Positions 53,278 to 62,355 are shown, counted from the stretch's first letter. The stretch is 64,000 nucleotides of DNA from UBA3792 sp045114775 (GCA_045114775.1 JBGULC010000013.1:50990-114989), one strand, 5' to 3'. The notes: a model not told the origin generated them from the letters alone. Made by a program: numbers and translations.

Positions 53278-54288
53278 ATGGTCACCATTACGGATATTTC
53301 CAAAGCATGCGGCGTATCCCGCGCAACGGTCAGCAAAGCGCTCAACGGCGCGCCGGACATTGCCCCGAAAACCGCGGAACGGATCCGTGAGCAAGCGAAA
53401 GCGCTCGGTTATCTGCCGAATGCGACGGCGAGAGCGCTGAAGGTCGGCAGAAGCTACAACATCGGCGTTCTGTTTTCGGACACGACGGGCGGCGGCATCA
53501 CGCACGAGTACTTTTCACAGATCCTCGAAAGCGTGAAGGCTGAGGCGGAGCGGCTCGGATACGACATCACTTTCATCAGCAAGGATCTCGGTGCGATGTC
53601 GATGGATTATTACGAACACGCGAAGTACCGCAGCTGCGACGGCGTGGTCATTGCCTCGGCGGACTTCCAGGATCCTGCGATCGTGCGGCTTGCGACAAGC
53701 GAGATCCCTACGGTGACGCTGGACTACACGTTTGACAGCCGGACGTCGATCCTTTCGGACAACGTGCACGGTATGGAGGCGCTGGTACGGTTCGTATATG
53801 AGAACGGACACCGGAAGATCGCGTTCATTCACGGCGAGATGACCTCGGTCACACAGAAGCGTATCGCAAGCTTCAAGAAGACCTGCGCGGAGCTGAAGAT
53901 TTCGATTCCGCCGGAATACATCCGACCGGCGGTGTATCACGATCCGAGGTCGAGCGGTCTCGCGACAAGGGCGCTTCTGGAGCTTTCGGAAAAGCCGACC
54001 TGCATCTTCTACCCGGACGACCTGTCGTTCCTCGGAGGGATGAGCGAGCTCGAACGTCACGGAATCGCGATTCCGAAGGATATGAGCGTCGTCGGATACG
54101 ACGGCATCCCGCTCTCACAGGTGCTTCGCCCGAAGCTCACGACCTACCGGCAGGGAGCGACGGAGATGGGCACGGAGGCGGCGAGACAGCTGATCGAACA
54201 GATCGAGCATCCGGATACCTGGCTGCCGCAGAGCATCATGGTAGAGGGCGAGCTTTTGCCGGGCAGCACCGTCCGCAACATCGGTTGA
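53278..54288 (+). CDS. LacI/GalR-family regulator of cello-oligosaccharide genes
   Basis: 336 residues. The DNA-binding headpiece TITDISKACGVSRATVSKALNG (split helix-turn-helix plus hinge) covers residues 2-24, and the periplasmic-binding-like effector domain runs from about 60 (YNIGVLFSDTTGGG). AAAGGGG precedes the ATG. It stands between GH94 and the sugar ABC importer, and the same operator core lies at its own promoter, at GH94 and at msmK. The ligand is probably cellobiose or a related oligosaccharide; this is inferred from context. Confidence 0.92.
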   Translation: MVTITDISKACGVSRATVSKALNGAPDIAPKTAERIREQAKALGYLPNATARALKVGRSYNIGVLFSDTTGGGITHEYFSQILESVKAEAERLGYDITFISKDLGAMSMDYYEHAKYRSCDGVVIASADFQDPAIVRLATSEIPTVTLDYTFDSRTSILSDNVHGMEALVRFVYENGHRKIAFIHGEMTSVTQKRIASFKKTCAELKISIPPEYIRPAVYHDPRSSGLATRALLELSEKPTCIFYPDDLSFLGGMSELERHGIAIPKDMSVVGYDGIPLSQVLRPKLTTYRQGATEMGTEAARQLIEQIEHPDTWLPQSIMVEGELLPGSTVRNIG

Positions 54289-54292
54289 AGCG

Positions 54293-54306
54293 CGGAAGCG
54301 TTTTGA
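54293..54306. promoter_or_regulatory. Possible catabolite-control (cre-like) site
   Basis: CGGAAGCGTTTTGA matches 11 of 14 positions of a TGAAAGCGTTTTCA-type cre site, 60 bases before the sugar-binding protein gene. The match is imperfect. If real, it would place the importer under CcpA-type control. Confidence 0.25.
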
Positions 54307-54364
54307 TAAAAGGAAAGAGGAGCCGAAAAGGTTTCAAAAAACAAAATAAAAAGGAGTAACAATC

Positions 54365-55666
54365 ATGAAAAAACTGGTCGCAATCCTGATGGCAGCATTG
54401 ATGCTCGTCGGCATCGTTGCCTGCACCGCAAAGTCCACAGAGACTGCTGCACAGGGCAAGGTATTCAATATCTATGCCTGGAACGATGAATTCAAAGGAT
54501 TCTTTGAGAAGTACTACAAAGTACCCGAAGGCGTCACCGTCAACTGGATCATCACCCCGAGCGACAACGGCGCATATCAGCAGAAGCTCGATGAAGCGCT
54601 TCGGAACCAGGAAAAGGCAGCAGCGGACGACAAGATCGACCTGTTCCTCGCAGAGGCGGACTACATCGGCAAGTATGTCGATTCCGCTTATACGATGGAC
54701 ATCAGCAAGATCGGTTACAAGAATGCCGACACAATGTATGACTACACCATCAAGGCGGCTACCGACAAGAACGGCGTCTGCAAGGGTGTTTCCTTCCAGT
54801 GCTGCCCGGCGGCTGTCATCTATCGCAAGAGCATTGCGAAGGACGTTCTCGGCACCGACGATCCCGCAGAAGTTCAGGCTGCAATGGATAACTGGGAGAA
54901 GTTCAACGATGTCGCTGCAAAGGCAAAGGAGAAGGGCTATTACATGACCGCTTCCTTCGCAGAGACGTTCCGCGCGTTCTCCAACAACTGCACGTCTCCC
55001 TGGGTCGACGAGAACAACAACCTGCAGTTTGACCCGCAGATCACCAAGTGGATCGAGCAGACCGACAACTTCATCGCAAACGGCTACACCCTGACCGCGG
55101 GCGTTTGGGATCAGGAAAAGACGGATCAGATGTTTGCAGACGGCAAGACCATGTGCTTCTTCGGACCGGCATGGTACTACAACTTCTGCATGACCAACGC
55201 GATGGATGCCGAAAAGGGCTGCGTCGGCGACTGGCGCATCGTTCAGGGCCCGCAGCCGTACTTCTGGGGCGGCACGTGGCTGCTGGCAGCAACCGGTTCG
55301 GACAACACCGAGATGCTGAAGGACATCTTTGAGACGTTCACCATCAACGAGGAAGTCTGCACCAACCTCGTTAAGAATGACAATCAGTTCCCGAACAACA
55401 CCAAGGTTGTTGACAAGTTTGCGGAAGATGCCACCTATGGCAACACCGCGATCCTCGACGGTCAGAACGACATCGCGATCTTCAGAGATCTTGCGAAGAA
55501 CATCAAGTGGGAGAACCATACCAACTACGATCAGCTGCTGAATGAAGGCCTGCAGACCCAGCTTATGGAGTTCTACAAGGGCTCCGTCACCAAGGAAAAG
55601 GCGTTGGCGAACTTCTATCAGTACGTCAAGGAGACCTATCCGAAAATCAACGTACCGCAGAACTGA
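54365..55666 (+). CDS. Sugar ABC transporter substrate-binding lipoprotein
   Basis: 433 residues of the MalE-like class. The lipobox ends in VGIVAC (Cys20); the mature protein starts with a low-complexity stretch and then VFNIYAWNDEFKGFFEKYY, typical of the CUT1 family binding proteins. Aromatic residues are frequent (Trp in the WNDEF, FFGPAWYY and YFWGGTW segments), as in oligosaccharide binders. AAAAAGGAG precedes the ATG. Two permease genes follow. Cello-oligosaccharides are the inferred ligand. Confidence 0.92.
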   Translation: MKKLVAILMAALMLVGIVACTAKSTETAAQGKVFNIYAWNDEFKGFFEKYYKVPEGVTVNWIITPSDNGAYQQKLDEALRNQEKAAADDKIDLFLAEADYIGKYVDSAYTMDISKIGYKNADTMYDYTIKAATDKNGVCKGVSFQCCPAAVIYRKSIAKDVLGTDDPAEVQAAMDNWEKFNDVAAKAKEKGYYMTASFAETFRAFSNNCTSPWVDENNNLQFDPQITKWIEQTDNFIANGYTLTAGVWDQEKTDQMFADGKTMCFFGPAWYYNFCMTNAMDAEKGCVGDWRIVQGPQPYFWGGTWLLAATGSDNTEMLKDIFETFTINEEVCTNLVKNDNQFPNNTKVVDKFAEDATYGNTAILDGQNDIAIFRDLAKNIKWENHTNYDQLLNEGLQTQLMEFYKGSVTKEKALANFYQYVKETYPKINVPQN

Positions 55667-55679
55667 TTCGGTAACTCGC

Positions 55680-55706
55680 TGCGGCAGGGGAAAATCCCCT
55701 GCCGCA
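55680..55706 (+). other. Intercistronic stem-loop between binding protein and permeases
   Basis: TGCGGCAGGGGA (55680-55691) pairs perfectly with TCCCCTGCCGCA (55695-55706) around AAA, with no T-run. Such stems between binding protein and permease genes stabilise the upstream mRNA and give unequal expression of the subunits. Confidence 0.7.
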
Positions 55707-55740
55707 ACCTTTCCGGAAGACCTCTTGAGAGGAGCATCCT

Positions 55741-56724
55741 ATGGCTAAGATCCAACAGGGGACAGGCAAGATCAAGTCCGTCAGCTATGCAAAATGGGGC
55801 TACATTTTCATTCTGCCGTTCTTTATCGCTTACATCATCTTTACGCTGGTTCCGCAATTTTTAACGATTTACAACAGTTTTTTCGAGTATTTTGAAGACG
55901 GTCTGGAAACGGTCGGTCCGCGCTTTGCCGGGTTGGAGAACTATAAAACATTGTTTACGCCCGATCAGTCCGGCACGATCCTTATCCTGAAGTACGCGCT
56001 GAACACGATCATCATGTGGTTCATCGGCGCCGTACCGCAGTTCGTTGTCGCAATGCTGCTCGCGCTCTTTTTCACGAGTGCCCGCTTGAATATCAAGGGA
56101 CAGGGATTCTTCAAGACAGTTATCTATATGCCGAACCTGATTATGGCGGCGGCGTTTTCGATGCTGTTTTTCACGATGTTTTCGAGAACCGGTCCGGTGC
56201 AGGCGCTTCTTGAAAATTGGGGCGTGCTGGACCACGAGTTCGATTTCTTTGCGCATACATTCACCGTACGGGGCATGATTGCGTTGATGAACTTTTTGAT
56301 GTGGTTCGGCAATACGACAATCGTGCTGATGGCAGGCGTCATGGGCATCGACCAAAGCCTGTTCGAGTCAGCCACGATCGATGGCGCGAACTCCGTGCAG
56401 GTCTTCTTCAAGGTCACGCTGCCGCTTTTGATGCCGATACTCATCTACTGCCTGATCACGGCTATGATTGGCGGTATTCAGATGTTCGACGTGCCGCAGA
56501 TCTTAACCAAGGGCATCGGTGTGCCGGACGGGACCACAAAGACGCTGGTCATGTATCTGAACGGTTATATGAAGGGCGACACGAACTACGGTATGTCCGG
56601 CGCGATCTCCGTCGTCATCTTTATCATCACGGGCGGTCTCAGCGCAGTCGTTTACAAGATGCTGTCTGCACAGTATAAGGATTCGAGCCGCAAGCACAGA
56701 ATGAGAAAGGGGAACGTATTATGA
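55741..56724 (+). CDS. Sugar ABC transporter permease, MalF type
   Basis: 327 residues with a long cytosolic N-terminus and six membrane segments. The EAA loop that docks the ATPase reads ESATIDGANSVQVFFKVTLP (about 210-229). GAGAGGAG precedes the ATG. The last codons overlap the second permease gene by ATGA. It forms the channel with the next protein and would use MsmK for energy. Confidence 0.92.
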   Translation: MAKIQQGTGKIKSVSYAKWGYIFILPFFIAYIIFTLVPQFLTIYNSFFEYFEDGLETVGPRFAGLENYKTLFTPDQSGTILILKYALNTIIMWFIGAVPQFVVAMLLALFFTSARLNIKGQGFFKTVIYMPNLIMAAAFSMLFFTMFSRTGPVQALLENWGVLDHEFDFFAHTFTVRGMIALMNFLMWFGNTTIVLMAGVMGIDQSLFESATIDGANSVQVFFKVTLPLLMPILIYCLITAMIGGIQMFDVPQILTKGIGVPDGTTKTLVMYLNGYMKGDTNYGMSGAISVVIFIITGGLSAVVYKMLSAQYKDSSRKHRMRKGNVL

Positions 56725-57968
56725 TCTGTAAGCTGTTCTCCGATGCATCGGTCGCTGCAGCGCAGGAAACCTCGGCGCAGAGCACTGCACAATTCAGCGC
56801 AGCAGTCATTGTGTACAGTATTCTGGCAAGTATTTGCCTGATCGGCATTGTTCTCGGCGCTATGGGGTTTGTAACCAGCGTTCGCCGCTCGACGCGTTCC
56901 GCTTCCGGCATTGTGATGAGTATCATCAGCGTGTTCATTCTTCTCGAAGGTTTGGCGTTGGCGATCTTCTTCATTCTTGTCGACAGAGCTTTCGTATGCC
57001 TTGCCGATGAAGGCGTTGACGCCAAACTGCCGATTTGGATACATATAGCGGCGTGGACCTTCAGTATCGTCGGATTGGTGCTGTCGGTTCTTGCATTCAG
57101 TCACAAGTTCAGTGAGAATACGCAGGGAAAAGTCAAGCTGACGGTACTTCGCGTGGTCGTATATTCGATTCTGGTCTTTCTGACGGTCCTTTGTCTGTTC
57201 TTTTTCTACCTGATGATCATCAACGCGACGCGTTCCAACGCGGAGCTTGCAACGGGTTTCACACTGCTGCCGAAGGGGAACTTTATGAACAACCTGAAGA
57301 ACGCCTGGAATGACCACTCGCTGATCAACATTCCGCGAGGTATGCTGAACAGCCTGATCATCTCGCTGTCTTCGGCGATCATCACGACCTACTTCTCGGC
57401 GCTGACCGCGTTTGGTATTCACGCGTACAATTTCCGCGGAAAGAAGCTTGTGTTCACGTTTATCATGGCGATCATGATGATCCCGTCGCAGGTCTCTACG
57501 CTCGGCTTCATTCAGCTGCTGAATACGTTTAATCTGCGCGACAGCTTCCTTCCGCTGATCATTCCGGGCATTGCGGCGCCGGTCGTGTTCTTCTACATGA
57601 AGCAGTACATGGAAAGCGTGCTGCCGCTTGACGTTATCGATGCGGCACGCGTGGATGGCTCGAGCGAATTCCGCACATTCAATACCATCGTGCTGCCGAT
57701 GATCAAGCCCGCGATCGCGGTGCAGATGATTTTCTCTTTTGTCAGCTCATGGAACAACTATTTCGTTCCCGCACTGGTGCTCGACAGCCCGAAAAAGTAT
57801 ACCGTTCCGATCATGATCGGTCTTTTGAGAAGCGCAGACTTCGCAAAGTTCGATATGGGCAAAGTGTATATGTTCATCCTGCTCTCGATCCTGCCAGTGC
57901 TCATCGTCTACATTATTCTGTCCCGTTCGATCATCAAAGGCGTTACCGCCGGCAGTGTAAAAGGGTAA
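56721..57968 (+). CDS. Sugar ABC transporter permease, MalG type, with extra N-terminal domain
   Basis: 415 residues, about 130 more than usual. The canonical MalG part starts near residue 140 (LRVVVYSILVFLTVLCLFFFYLM) and carries the EAA loop DAARVDGSSEFRTFNTIVLP near 310. In front lies an unusual stretch of about 120 residues with three hydrophobic segments (near 28-48, 65-88 and 105-125) and an Ala/Ser/Gln-rich start. The ATGA overlap with the first permease fixes the start, so the extension is genuine. Its role is unknown; it may recruit another membrane protein. Confidence 0.9.
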   Translation: MICKLFSDASVAAAQETSAQSTAQFSAAVIVYSILASICLIGIVLGAMGFVTSVRRSTRSASGIVMSIISVFILLEGLALAIFFILVDRAFVCLADEGVDAKLPIWIHIAAWTFSIVGLVLSVLAFSHKFSENTQGKVKLTVLRVVVYSILVFLTVLCLFFFYLMIINATRSNAELATGFTLLPKGNFMNNLKNAWNDHSLINIPRGMLNSLIISLSSAIITTYFSALTAFGIHAYNFRGKKLVFTFIMAIMMIPSQVSTLGFIQLLNTFNLRDSFLPLIIPGIAAPVVFFYMKQYMESVLPLDVIDAARVDGSSEFRTFNTIVLPMIKPAIAVQMIFSFVSSWNNYFVPALVLDSPKKYTVPIMIGLLRSADFAKFDMGKVYMFILLSILPVLIVYIILSRSIIKGVTAGSVKG

Positions 57969-57993
57969 TTTCTTCATTACCTTCCCTCCTGAC

Positions 57994-58025
57994 AACCGCT
58001 CTGGTCATGCAGAGCGGTTTCTTTC
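57994..58025 (+). terminator. Terminator of the sugar importer operon
   Basis: AACCGCTCTG (57994-58003), loop GTCATG, CAGAGCGGTT (58010-58019), then TCTTTC. Confidence 0.8.
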
Positions 58026-58056
58026 AAAAACAATATTTCAAAATAGGAGCAATCGA

Positions 58057-59085
58057 ATGAGAAACTGGAACGGTTATCAAAAAGGCGTCAATCTCGGCGG
58101 ATGGTTTTCGCAGTGCGACCACACGCAGAAACGGTATGACACCTTCATCCGCGACGAAGACTTCGCGGTGATCAAAGGCTGGGGCGCGGATCATGTGCGC
58201 GTGCCGATCGACTATGAGCTTTTGGAGGAGAAGAGCGGCACACCGCGGGAGGACGGATACCGGCGTCTCAGAAAGACGATCGAGCTCTGCAGGCGGAACG
58301 GACTCAATATGGTCCTCGATCTGCATAAGACGGCGGGCTTTTCCTTCGACGCAAACGAGGGAGAAGCGGGATTCTTCGACAACGAAGCATATCAGGAACG
58401 GTTTTACCGGCTCTGGGAACGCATTGCAGAGCAGTTCGGAAACGATGCGGATATGCTTGCGTTTGAACTTCTGAACGAGGTGACGGATCGGGAGTATTGT
58501 GATACGTGGAATCGGATCGCGGCGACCTGCATCCGCCGCATTCGGGCGATCGCGCCGAACGTGTGGATCCTCGTGGGCGGGTATTATCACAACAGCGCCG
58601 TCGCGGTCAAGGACATCGACGTGCCGTATGACGATCGCATCGTCTATAACTTCCATTGCTACGAACCGCTGATCTTCACGCACCAGGGTGCGGACTGGAT
58701 CCCTACAATGGATCCCGCGTTCCGCATCCCGGTCACGGCGACCTTTGCGGAAATGGCGGAAGCGGACGTTCGCATGGGAACGCTGTCCTGCGCAGGGTAC
58801 GATCGGTTTCCGCTCGATACGGTGCTTTCATCCGCATACTTTGAAGCGTTTATGGCAGAAGCCGTATCGGTTGCGGAACGGAAGAACGTGCCGCTGTACT
58901 GCGGCGAATACGGCGTGATCGACCGTGCAAACCCGGAGGACGCCGTCGCATGGTTCCGTATGATCCATACGGCGTTTGAAAAGTACGGCGTCGGACGCGC
59001 GGCGTGGAGCTACCGCGAAATGGACTTCGGTCTTTCCGACGCGCGCATGGACGCCGTGCGGGAAGAATTGCTTCGGTATCTGTGA
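58057..59085 (+). CDS. Cytosolic GH5 beta-glycosidase
   Basis: 342 residues without a signal peptide. The GH5 barrel shows GVNLGGWFSQCDH at the N-terminus, DHVRVPIDYE, acid/base Glu141 in LLNEV and nucleophile Glu284 in CGEYGV. As a cytosolic member behind a sugar importer it probably trims imported cellodextrins or related beta-glucosides to sugars the GH94 enzyme can use. AGGAG stands before the ATG. It lies after the importer terminator, so it either relies on read-through or has a promoter I could not identify. Confidence 0.85.
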   Translation: MRNWNGYQKGVNLGGWFSQCDHTQKRYDTFIRDEDFAVIKGWGADHVRVPIDYELLEEKSGTPREDGYRRLRKTIELCRRNGLNMVLDLHKTAGFSFDANEGEAGFFDNEAYQERFYRLWERIAEQFGNDADMLAFELLNEVTDREYCDTWNRIAATCIRRIRAIAPNVWILVGGYYHNSAVAVKDIDVPYDDRIVYNFHCYEPLIFTHQGADWIPTMDPAFRIPVTATFAEMAEADVRMGTLSCAGYDRFPLDTVLSSAYFEAFMAEAVSVAERKNVPLYCGEYGVIDRANPEDAVAWFRMIHTAFEKYGVGRAAWSYREMDFGLSDARMDAVREELLRYL

Positions 59086-59091
59086 TTCTAT

Positions 59092-59116
59092 GAAAAGCCT
59101 CTTCGGAGGCTTTTCT
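59092..59116 (+). terminator. Terminator after cytosolic GH5 gene
   Basis: GAAAAGCCTC (59092-59101), TTCG tetraloop, GAGGCTTTTC (59106-59115), with the T-run in the stem. Confidence 0.85.
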
Positions 59117-59144
59117 TGAATTCGGCGCCGAACCGCCGTATAAT
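59116..59144 (+). promoter_or_regulatory. Promoter of MATE-ATPase fusion gene
   Basis: TTGAAT at 59116-59121, 17 bases, TATAAT at 59139-59144, 24 bases before the start codon. Confidence 0.75.
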
Positions 59145-59168
59145 GACAGTGTACAAAGGAGCTGCGTG

Positions 59169-60926
59169 ATGAAAAAACGTTCCGACATGATCACAAACCT
59201 GTTTTTCCGGCTTCTTCCGGTGCAGATCCTTCTGCTTGCCATCGGAAGCATCAATTCCGTGATCGACGGCGTCATGGCGAGCAATTTCATCGGCGCGGAC
59301 GCCATGACCGTGACCGGTCTCTATATGCCGCTTATCAAGGTTGCGGAGACGATCAACATCGTGCTGTTGGGCGGTTCGCAGATCCTGTGCGGACAGTTTC
59401 TCGGCAAGAATCAAGTCGATCGCACGCGAAAGGTGTTTTCGCTGGATATGATCCTGATCGTGTCGGTCTCCGTCCTCTTTACGCTGATTTCCTTGCTCTT
59501 TCCGATGAGCCTTGCCCGCGCGGTCGGCGCGGATGCACAGAACGCGGAGGGGCTCAGAGACTATATTCTCGGAATGGCGATCGGCGTTCTGCCGCAGATG
59601 CTCGGCACGCAGCTGACCGCATTTCTGCAGCTTGAACAGCAGCAGAAGCGCACCTATGTCGGGATCGGGCTGATGATGCTCGTCAACGCCGCGCTCGATT
59701 ATCTCTTCATCGTCGTGCTGCATATGGGCATGTTCGGGCTCGGGCTTTCCACCTCGATCAGTTACTGGGCGTTCTTCCTTGTGCTCGGCTCGTATTATTT
59801 CCAAAAGAAAGCAATCATCCGGTTCTCGCCGCGCGGTCTACTGCGGTCGGACCTTTGGTCAATTATTCGCATCGGCATTCCCGGCGCGATCACAACGCTC
59901 TGCCTGTCGATCCGCGGATTCGTTCTGAACGCGCTGCTGCTGAACACTTCCGGCGGCGACGGCGTTGCGGCGCTTGCTGCGCTGAATACGTTCGGCGGGC
60001 TTCTGTATGCGGTGTCGGGCGGTCTTGCGGCGACGACCCGGCTGCTGGTCAGCGTGTATGCGGGCGAGGAGGATCGCGACGGCATCGTAAGGATTATGAA
60101 AACCGCGCTGTTCAAGGGCGTTCCGCTCGTGTGCGGCGTCGCGCTGCTGACCGCCTGCCTTGCGGTCCCGCTTACCCGTATGTTCTTTCAGGATCCGAAC
60201 AGCAGCGTCTTTTTTCTGACGAAATGGCTGTTCCGGATCTATCCGCTGTGCATGCCTCTGTCGGCGATCTGCGTTATCTTCACCAATTACAATCAGAGCA
60301 TGGCACGCATGAAGATCGTACATGTGCTGTCCGTCATGGACGGACTTCTCGGCACGTGCCTTGCGTCGCTGGCGCTTGCGCCGCTGTGCGGTGCGATCGG
60401 TGTGTGGATCGCGCATGTGCTGAACGGCGTGTTCACCACGGTTGCCATCGTCGTTTATGCGATCCTCGTGCGGAAGCGGTTTCCGCGGTCGACGGAGGAT
60501 CTGATCGCGATCGCGGACGGCTTCGGCGTACCGGACGAGCGGAGGCTATCGATCCCGATCCGCGATGCGCGGGAGGTGACCAACGCGTCCGAACGGATCA
60601 TGGCGTTCTGCAGCGCACGCGGGATCGATCGAAAGCATGCGTATTATGCGGGGCTGTGCATGGAGGAGCTGGCGGCAAACATCACGGAACACGGATTCAA
60701 CGACGGAAAGCCGCATACGGCAGAGATTCGCGTCGTGCAGAAGGATGACGGATTGCTGCTGCGCATTAAAGACGACTGCCGTGCGTTCAACCCGCAGGAG
60801 GCGATGGAACTGATGGATCCGAAGGACCTTATGCATAACATCGGTCTGCGCATCGTGCAGCGGTACGCAAAGAGAATGTATTACAACAGCGCTTTGGGAC
60901 TCAACGTGATCACAATCGAGCTGTAA
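59169..60926 (+). CDS. MATE-family transporter fused to RsbW-like ATPase domain
   Basis: 585 residues. Residues 1 to about 445 form a twelve-segment MATE/MOP transporter. From about 470 to the end there is an HATPase domain of the anti-sigma factor type: N-box MEELAANITEHGF (about 498-510), a degenerate G1 box in RIKDDCRAFNP and the G2-type NIGLRIVQRYA. RsbW/SpoIIAB-like kinases act in sigma-factor and partner-switching circuits; here the domain is tethered to a transporter. AAAGGAG precedes the ATG at 59169; GTG at 59166 is a second possible start. Neither domain shows a frameshift, so the fusion is real in this assembly. Confidence 0.9.
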   Translation: MKKRSDMITNLFFRLLPVQILLLAIGSINSVIDGVMASNFIGADAMTVTGLYMPLIKVAETINIVLLGGSQILCGQFLGKNQVDRTRKVFSLDMILIVSVSVLFTLISLLFPMSLARAVGADAQNAEGLRDYILGMAIGVLPQMLGTQLTAFLQLEQQQKRTYVGIGLMMLVNAALDYLFIVVLHMGMFGLGLSTSISYWAFFLVLGSYYFQKKAIIRFSPRGLLRSDLWSIIRIGIPGAITTLCLSIRGFVLNALLLNTSGGDGVAALAALNTFGGLLYAVSGGLAATTRLLVSVYAGEEDRDGIVRIMKTALFKGVPLVCGVALLTACLAVPLTRMFFQDPNSSVFFLTKWLFRIYPLCMPLSAICVIFTNYNQSMARMKIVHVLSVMDGLLGTCLASLALAPLCGAIGVWIAHVLNGVFTTVAIVVYAILVRKRFPRSTEDLIAIADGFGVPDERRLSIPIRDAREVTNASERIMAFCSARGIDRKHAYYAGLCMEELAANITEHGFNDGKPHTAEIRVVQKDDGLLLRIKDDCRAFNPQEAMELMDPKDLMHNIGLRIVQRYAKRMYYNSALGLNVITIEL

Positions 60927-60981
60927 ACATCAGTACGAGTCACCTTCCGGATTGTCCCGGCACTCCTTTTCGAAAGAAGAA

Positions 60982-61012
60982 AGTGGCGATAACGAAATCC
61001 GTTATCGCCACT
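60982..61012 (+). terminator. Perfect hairpin after MATE-ATPase gene
   Basis: AGTGGCGATAACG (60982-60994), loop AAATC, exact complement (61000-61012). No T-run follows, so it is either a weak terminator or part of the repeat element that begins at 61018. Confidence 0.55.
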
Positions 61013-61017
61013 CGACA

Positions 61018-61090
61018 TGGTTGCGGGGGAGATTTTTGTCCGTTACACAGAAGAACACTTCCCGCTTCTGCTGGGTAGGGAAGTGCGGTT
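61018..61090. repeat. Dispersed repeat, copy B
   Basis: TGGTTGCGGGGG at 61018-61029 followed by a diverged stretch, then the hairpin ACTTCCC (61057-61063), loop GCTTCTGCTGGGTA, GGGAAGT (61078-61084) and GCGGTT. The hairpin loop differs from copy A at one base. It marks the left edge of the AT-richer, scarred region. Confidence 0.7.
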
Positions 61091-61109
61091 GTTCCTATGA
61101 TTTCCTTGA

Positions 61110-61436
61110 AATAATACGAAGCACGATGACACGGTTGTCCAACTTTCCAAGGGAAACATATCGGGTCAGAATGTTAGAGTTGAATTCTCTCTTGATGACA
61201 TAGACATGTCCAGGTTTCAGCAAGGGGCTACATACGAGCAGATCCAGAAGTGGGTGAAGGAGAAGTACGGATTACATGTGGCACACTTGAATATTGCAAA
61301 GACAAAGCGCAAATGTGGGATCATAGAGCGGCAGAACTATAATCTGCCGAAGAATGAGGACAGTAGGTCGTCGGAGACACCGAAGGAAAAGGAAGAGGCG
61401 ATTATCAACGTCAATAAACACTTTCAGATGATTTGA
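61110..61436 (+). pseudogene. C-terminal remnant of an RlmD-like rRNA methyltransferase
   Basis: An open frame starting after a stop at 61107 reads DDTVVQLSKGNISGQ, VEFSLDDIDMSRFQQ, ATYEQIQKWVKEKYG and KCGIIERQNYNLPK and ends HFQMI. I recall this pattern as the C-terminal extension of clostridial 23S rRNA uracil-5-methyltransferases. There is no ribosome binding site at the internal ATG (61206) and homology-like sequence continues upstream of it, so it is a 5'-truncated fragment left by recombination rather than a small gene. The methyltransferase core is absent. Confidence 0.5.
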
Positions 61437-61519
61437 TAATGTATTTATTAACACGAATCTTATCACAGACGCGGCTGATGGACTGCGACGGGGAACTGAA
61501 ATTGTAATGTGACAAACGG

Positions 61520-61547
61520 GGCCGATGCATTTTATGATGTATCGGCC
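61520..61547 (+). terminator. Hairpin before TetR gene, probable terminator
   Basis: GGCCGATGCAT (61520-61530) pairs with ATGTATCGGCC (61537-61547; one G-T pair) around a 6-base loop and is followed by TTG. Confidence 0.5.
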
Positions 61548-61586
61548 TTGCTTCATAGGTTTTTACGCATAAAGAGCAACTGATTA

Positions 61587-61615
61587 TTGACTAACGAACG
61601 AACGTTAGGTATAAT
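61587..61615 (+). promoter_or_regulatory. Promoter of TetR-family gene
   Basis: TTGACT at 61587-61592, 17-base spacer, TATAAT at 61610-61615; the spacer is filled by the operator at 61591-61608. Confidence 0.8.
61591..61608. promoter_or_regulatory. TetR-type palindromic operator
   Basis: CTAACG-AACGAA-CGTTAG, an inverted repeat between the -35 and -10 boxes, the classic site for autorepression by a TetR-family protein. Confidence 0.75.
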
Positions 61616-61664
61616 AGGCGATGTCATTCAGCATTACTTCGATTTTGGAGAGAGGGCGAAGAGC

Positions 61665-62282
61665 ATGGAAAAGAGCAACACACGGGAAGAAATACTGGAA
61701 GCGGCGCTGGATCTGTTCGCTGTGAACGGATACGAAGCAACCAGTATCTCGCAGCTCGCCGATGCGGTGGGTATCCGTAAGGCATCCCTTTACAGCCACT
61801 TTGCAGGTAAGCAGGACATTCTGGATACTGTCGTCGAAACCGTTCTGAAAGGATATGCGGATCGTTCGATTTTTGTACGTGCCAACTGGGACGATCCGGA
61901 ATTCACGAAGGATAAGACCGGCATGACTGCAGAAGATGTGGCAAAGCTCATCCAGGGGCAGATGCGTTACATCCTGCATGACCCGCACATCAGCAAGGGC
62001 AGGAAGATGCTTATGATCGAGCAGTTCCGCAATGCAGAACTGGCAGAACTGCAGACGAAACAGAACTATGGTGACGTCCTGAACTATTTTACAGGGATGA
62101 TGAGATTCCTGATCCGTGAAGGAACCGTGAAAAATGCAGATCCTGAGATTATGGCCGCGCAGTTCTCATCTCCGATCACCGTCTGGATCAACCTGTGTGA
62201 CCGGGAACCGGATCGTGAAGATGAAGTGATGGAACTGGTCAGGAAACATGTTATGCAGTTTTTTGAGATCTATCGGAAATAG
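61665..62282 (+). CDS. TetR/AcrR-family transcriptional regulator
   Basis: 205 residues. The N-terminal helix-turn-helix region reads REEILEAALDLFAVNGYEATSI...LADAVGIRKASLYSHFAGK (about 8-50). The ligand-binding C-terminal domain is not assignable to a class. ATG at 61665 follows GGAGAGAGG; a longer frame would include the promoter. It should repress its own promoter through the palindrome in the spacer, and a partial copy of that site stands in front of the downstream P-loop gene. Codon use is more AT-rich than in the core region. Confidence 0.9.
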   Translation: MEKSNTREEILEAALDLFAVNGYEATSISQLADAVGIRKASLYSHFAGKQDILDTVVETVLKGYADRSIFVRANWDDPEFTKDKTGMTAEDVAKLIQGQMRYILHDPHISKGRKMLMIEQFRNAELAELQTKQNYGDVLNYFTGMMRFLIREGTVKNADPEIMAAQFSSPITVWINLCDREPDREDEVMELVRKHVMQFFEIYRK

Positions 62283-62355
62283 ATCCTTTTGAACAGGGAT
62301 TTCAGATAGCCGGTCAGATCGGAGACGGCTGACCGGTTTCCTTTCCGGCATAAGA

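Noticed and set aside
60952..61203. A small plus-strand frame over the repeat copy B
   Set aside because: It reads through two hairpins and the tRNA-like 3' end sequence; spurious peptides of this kind are common opposite tRNA ends.
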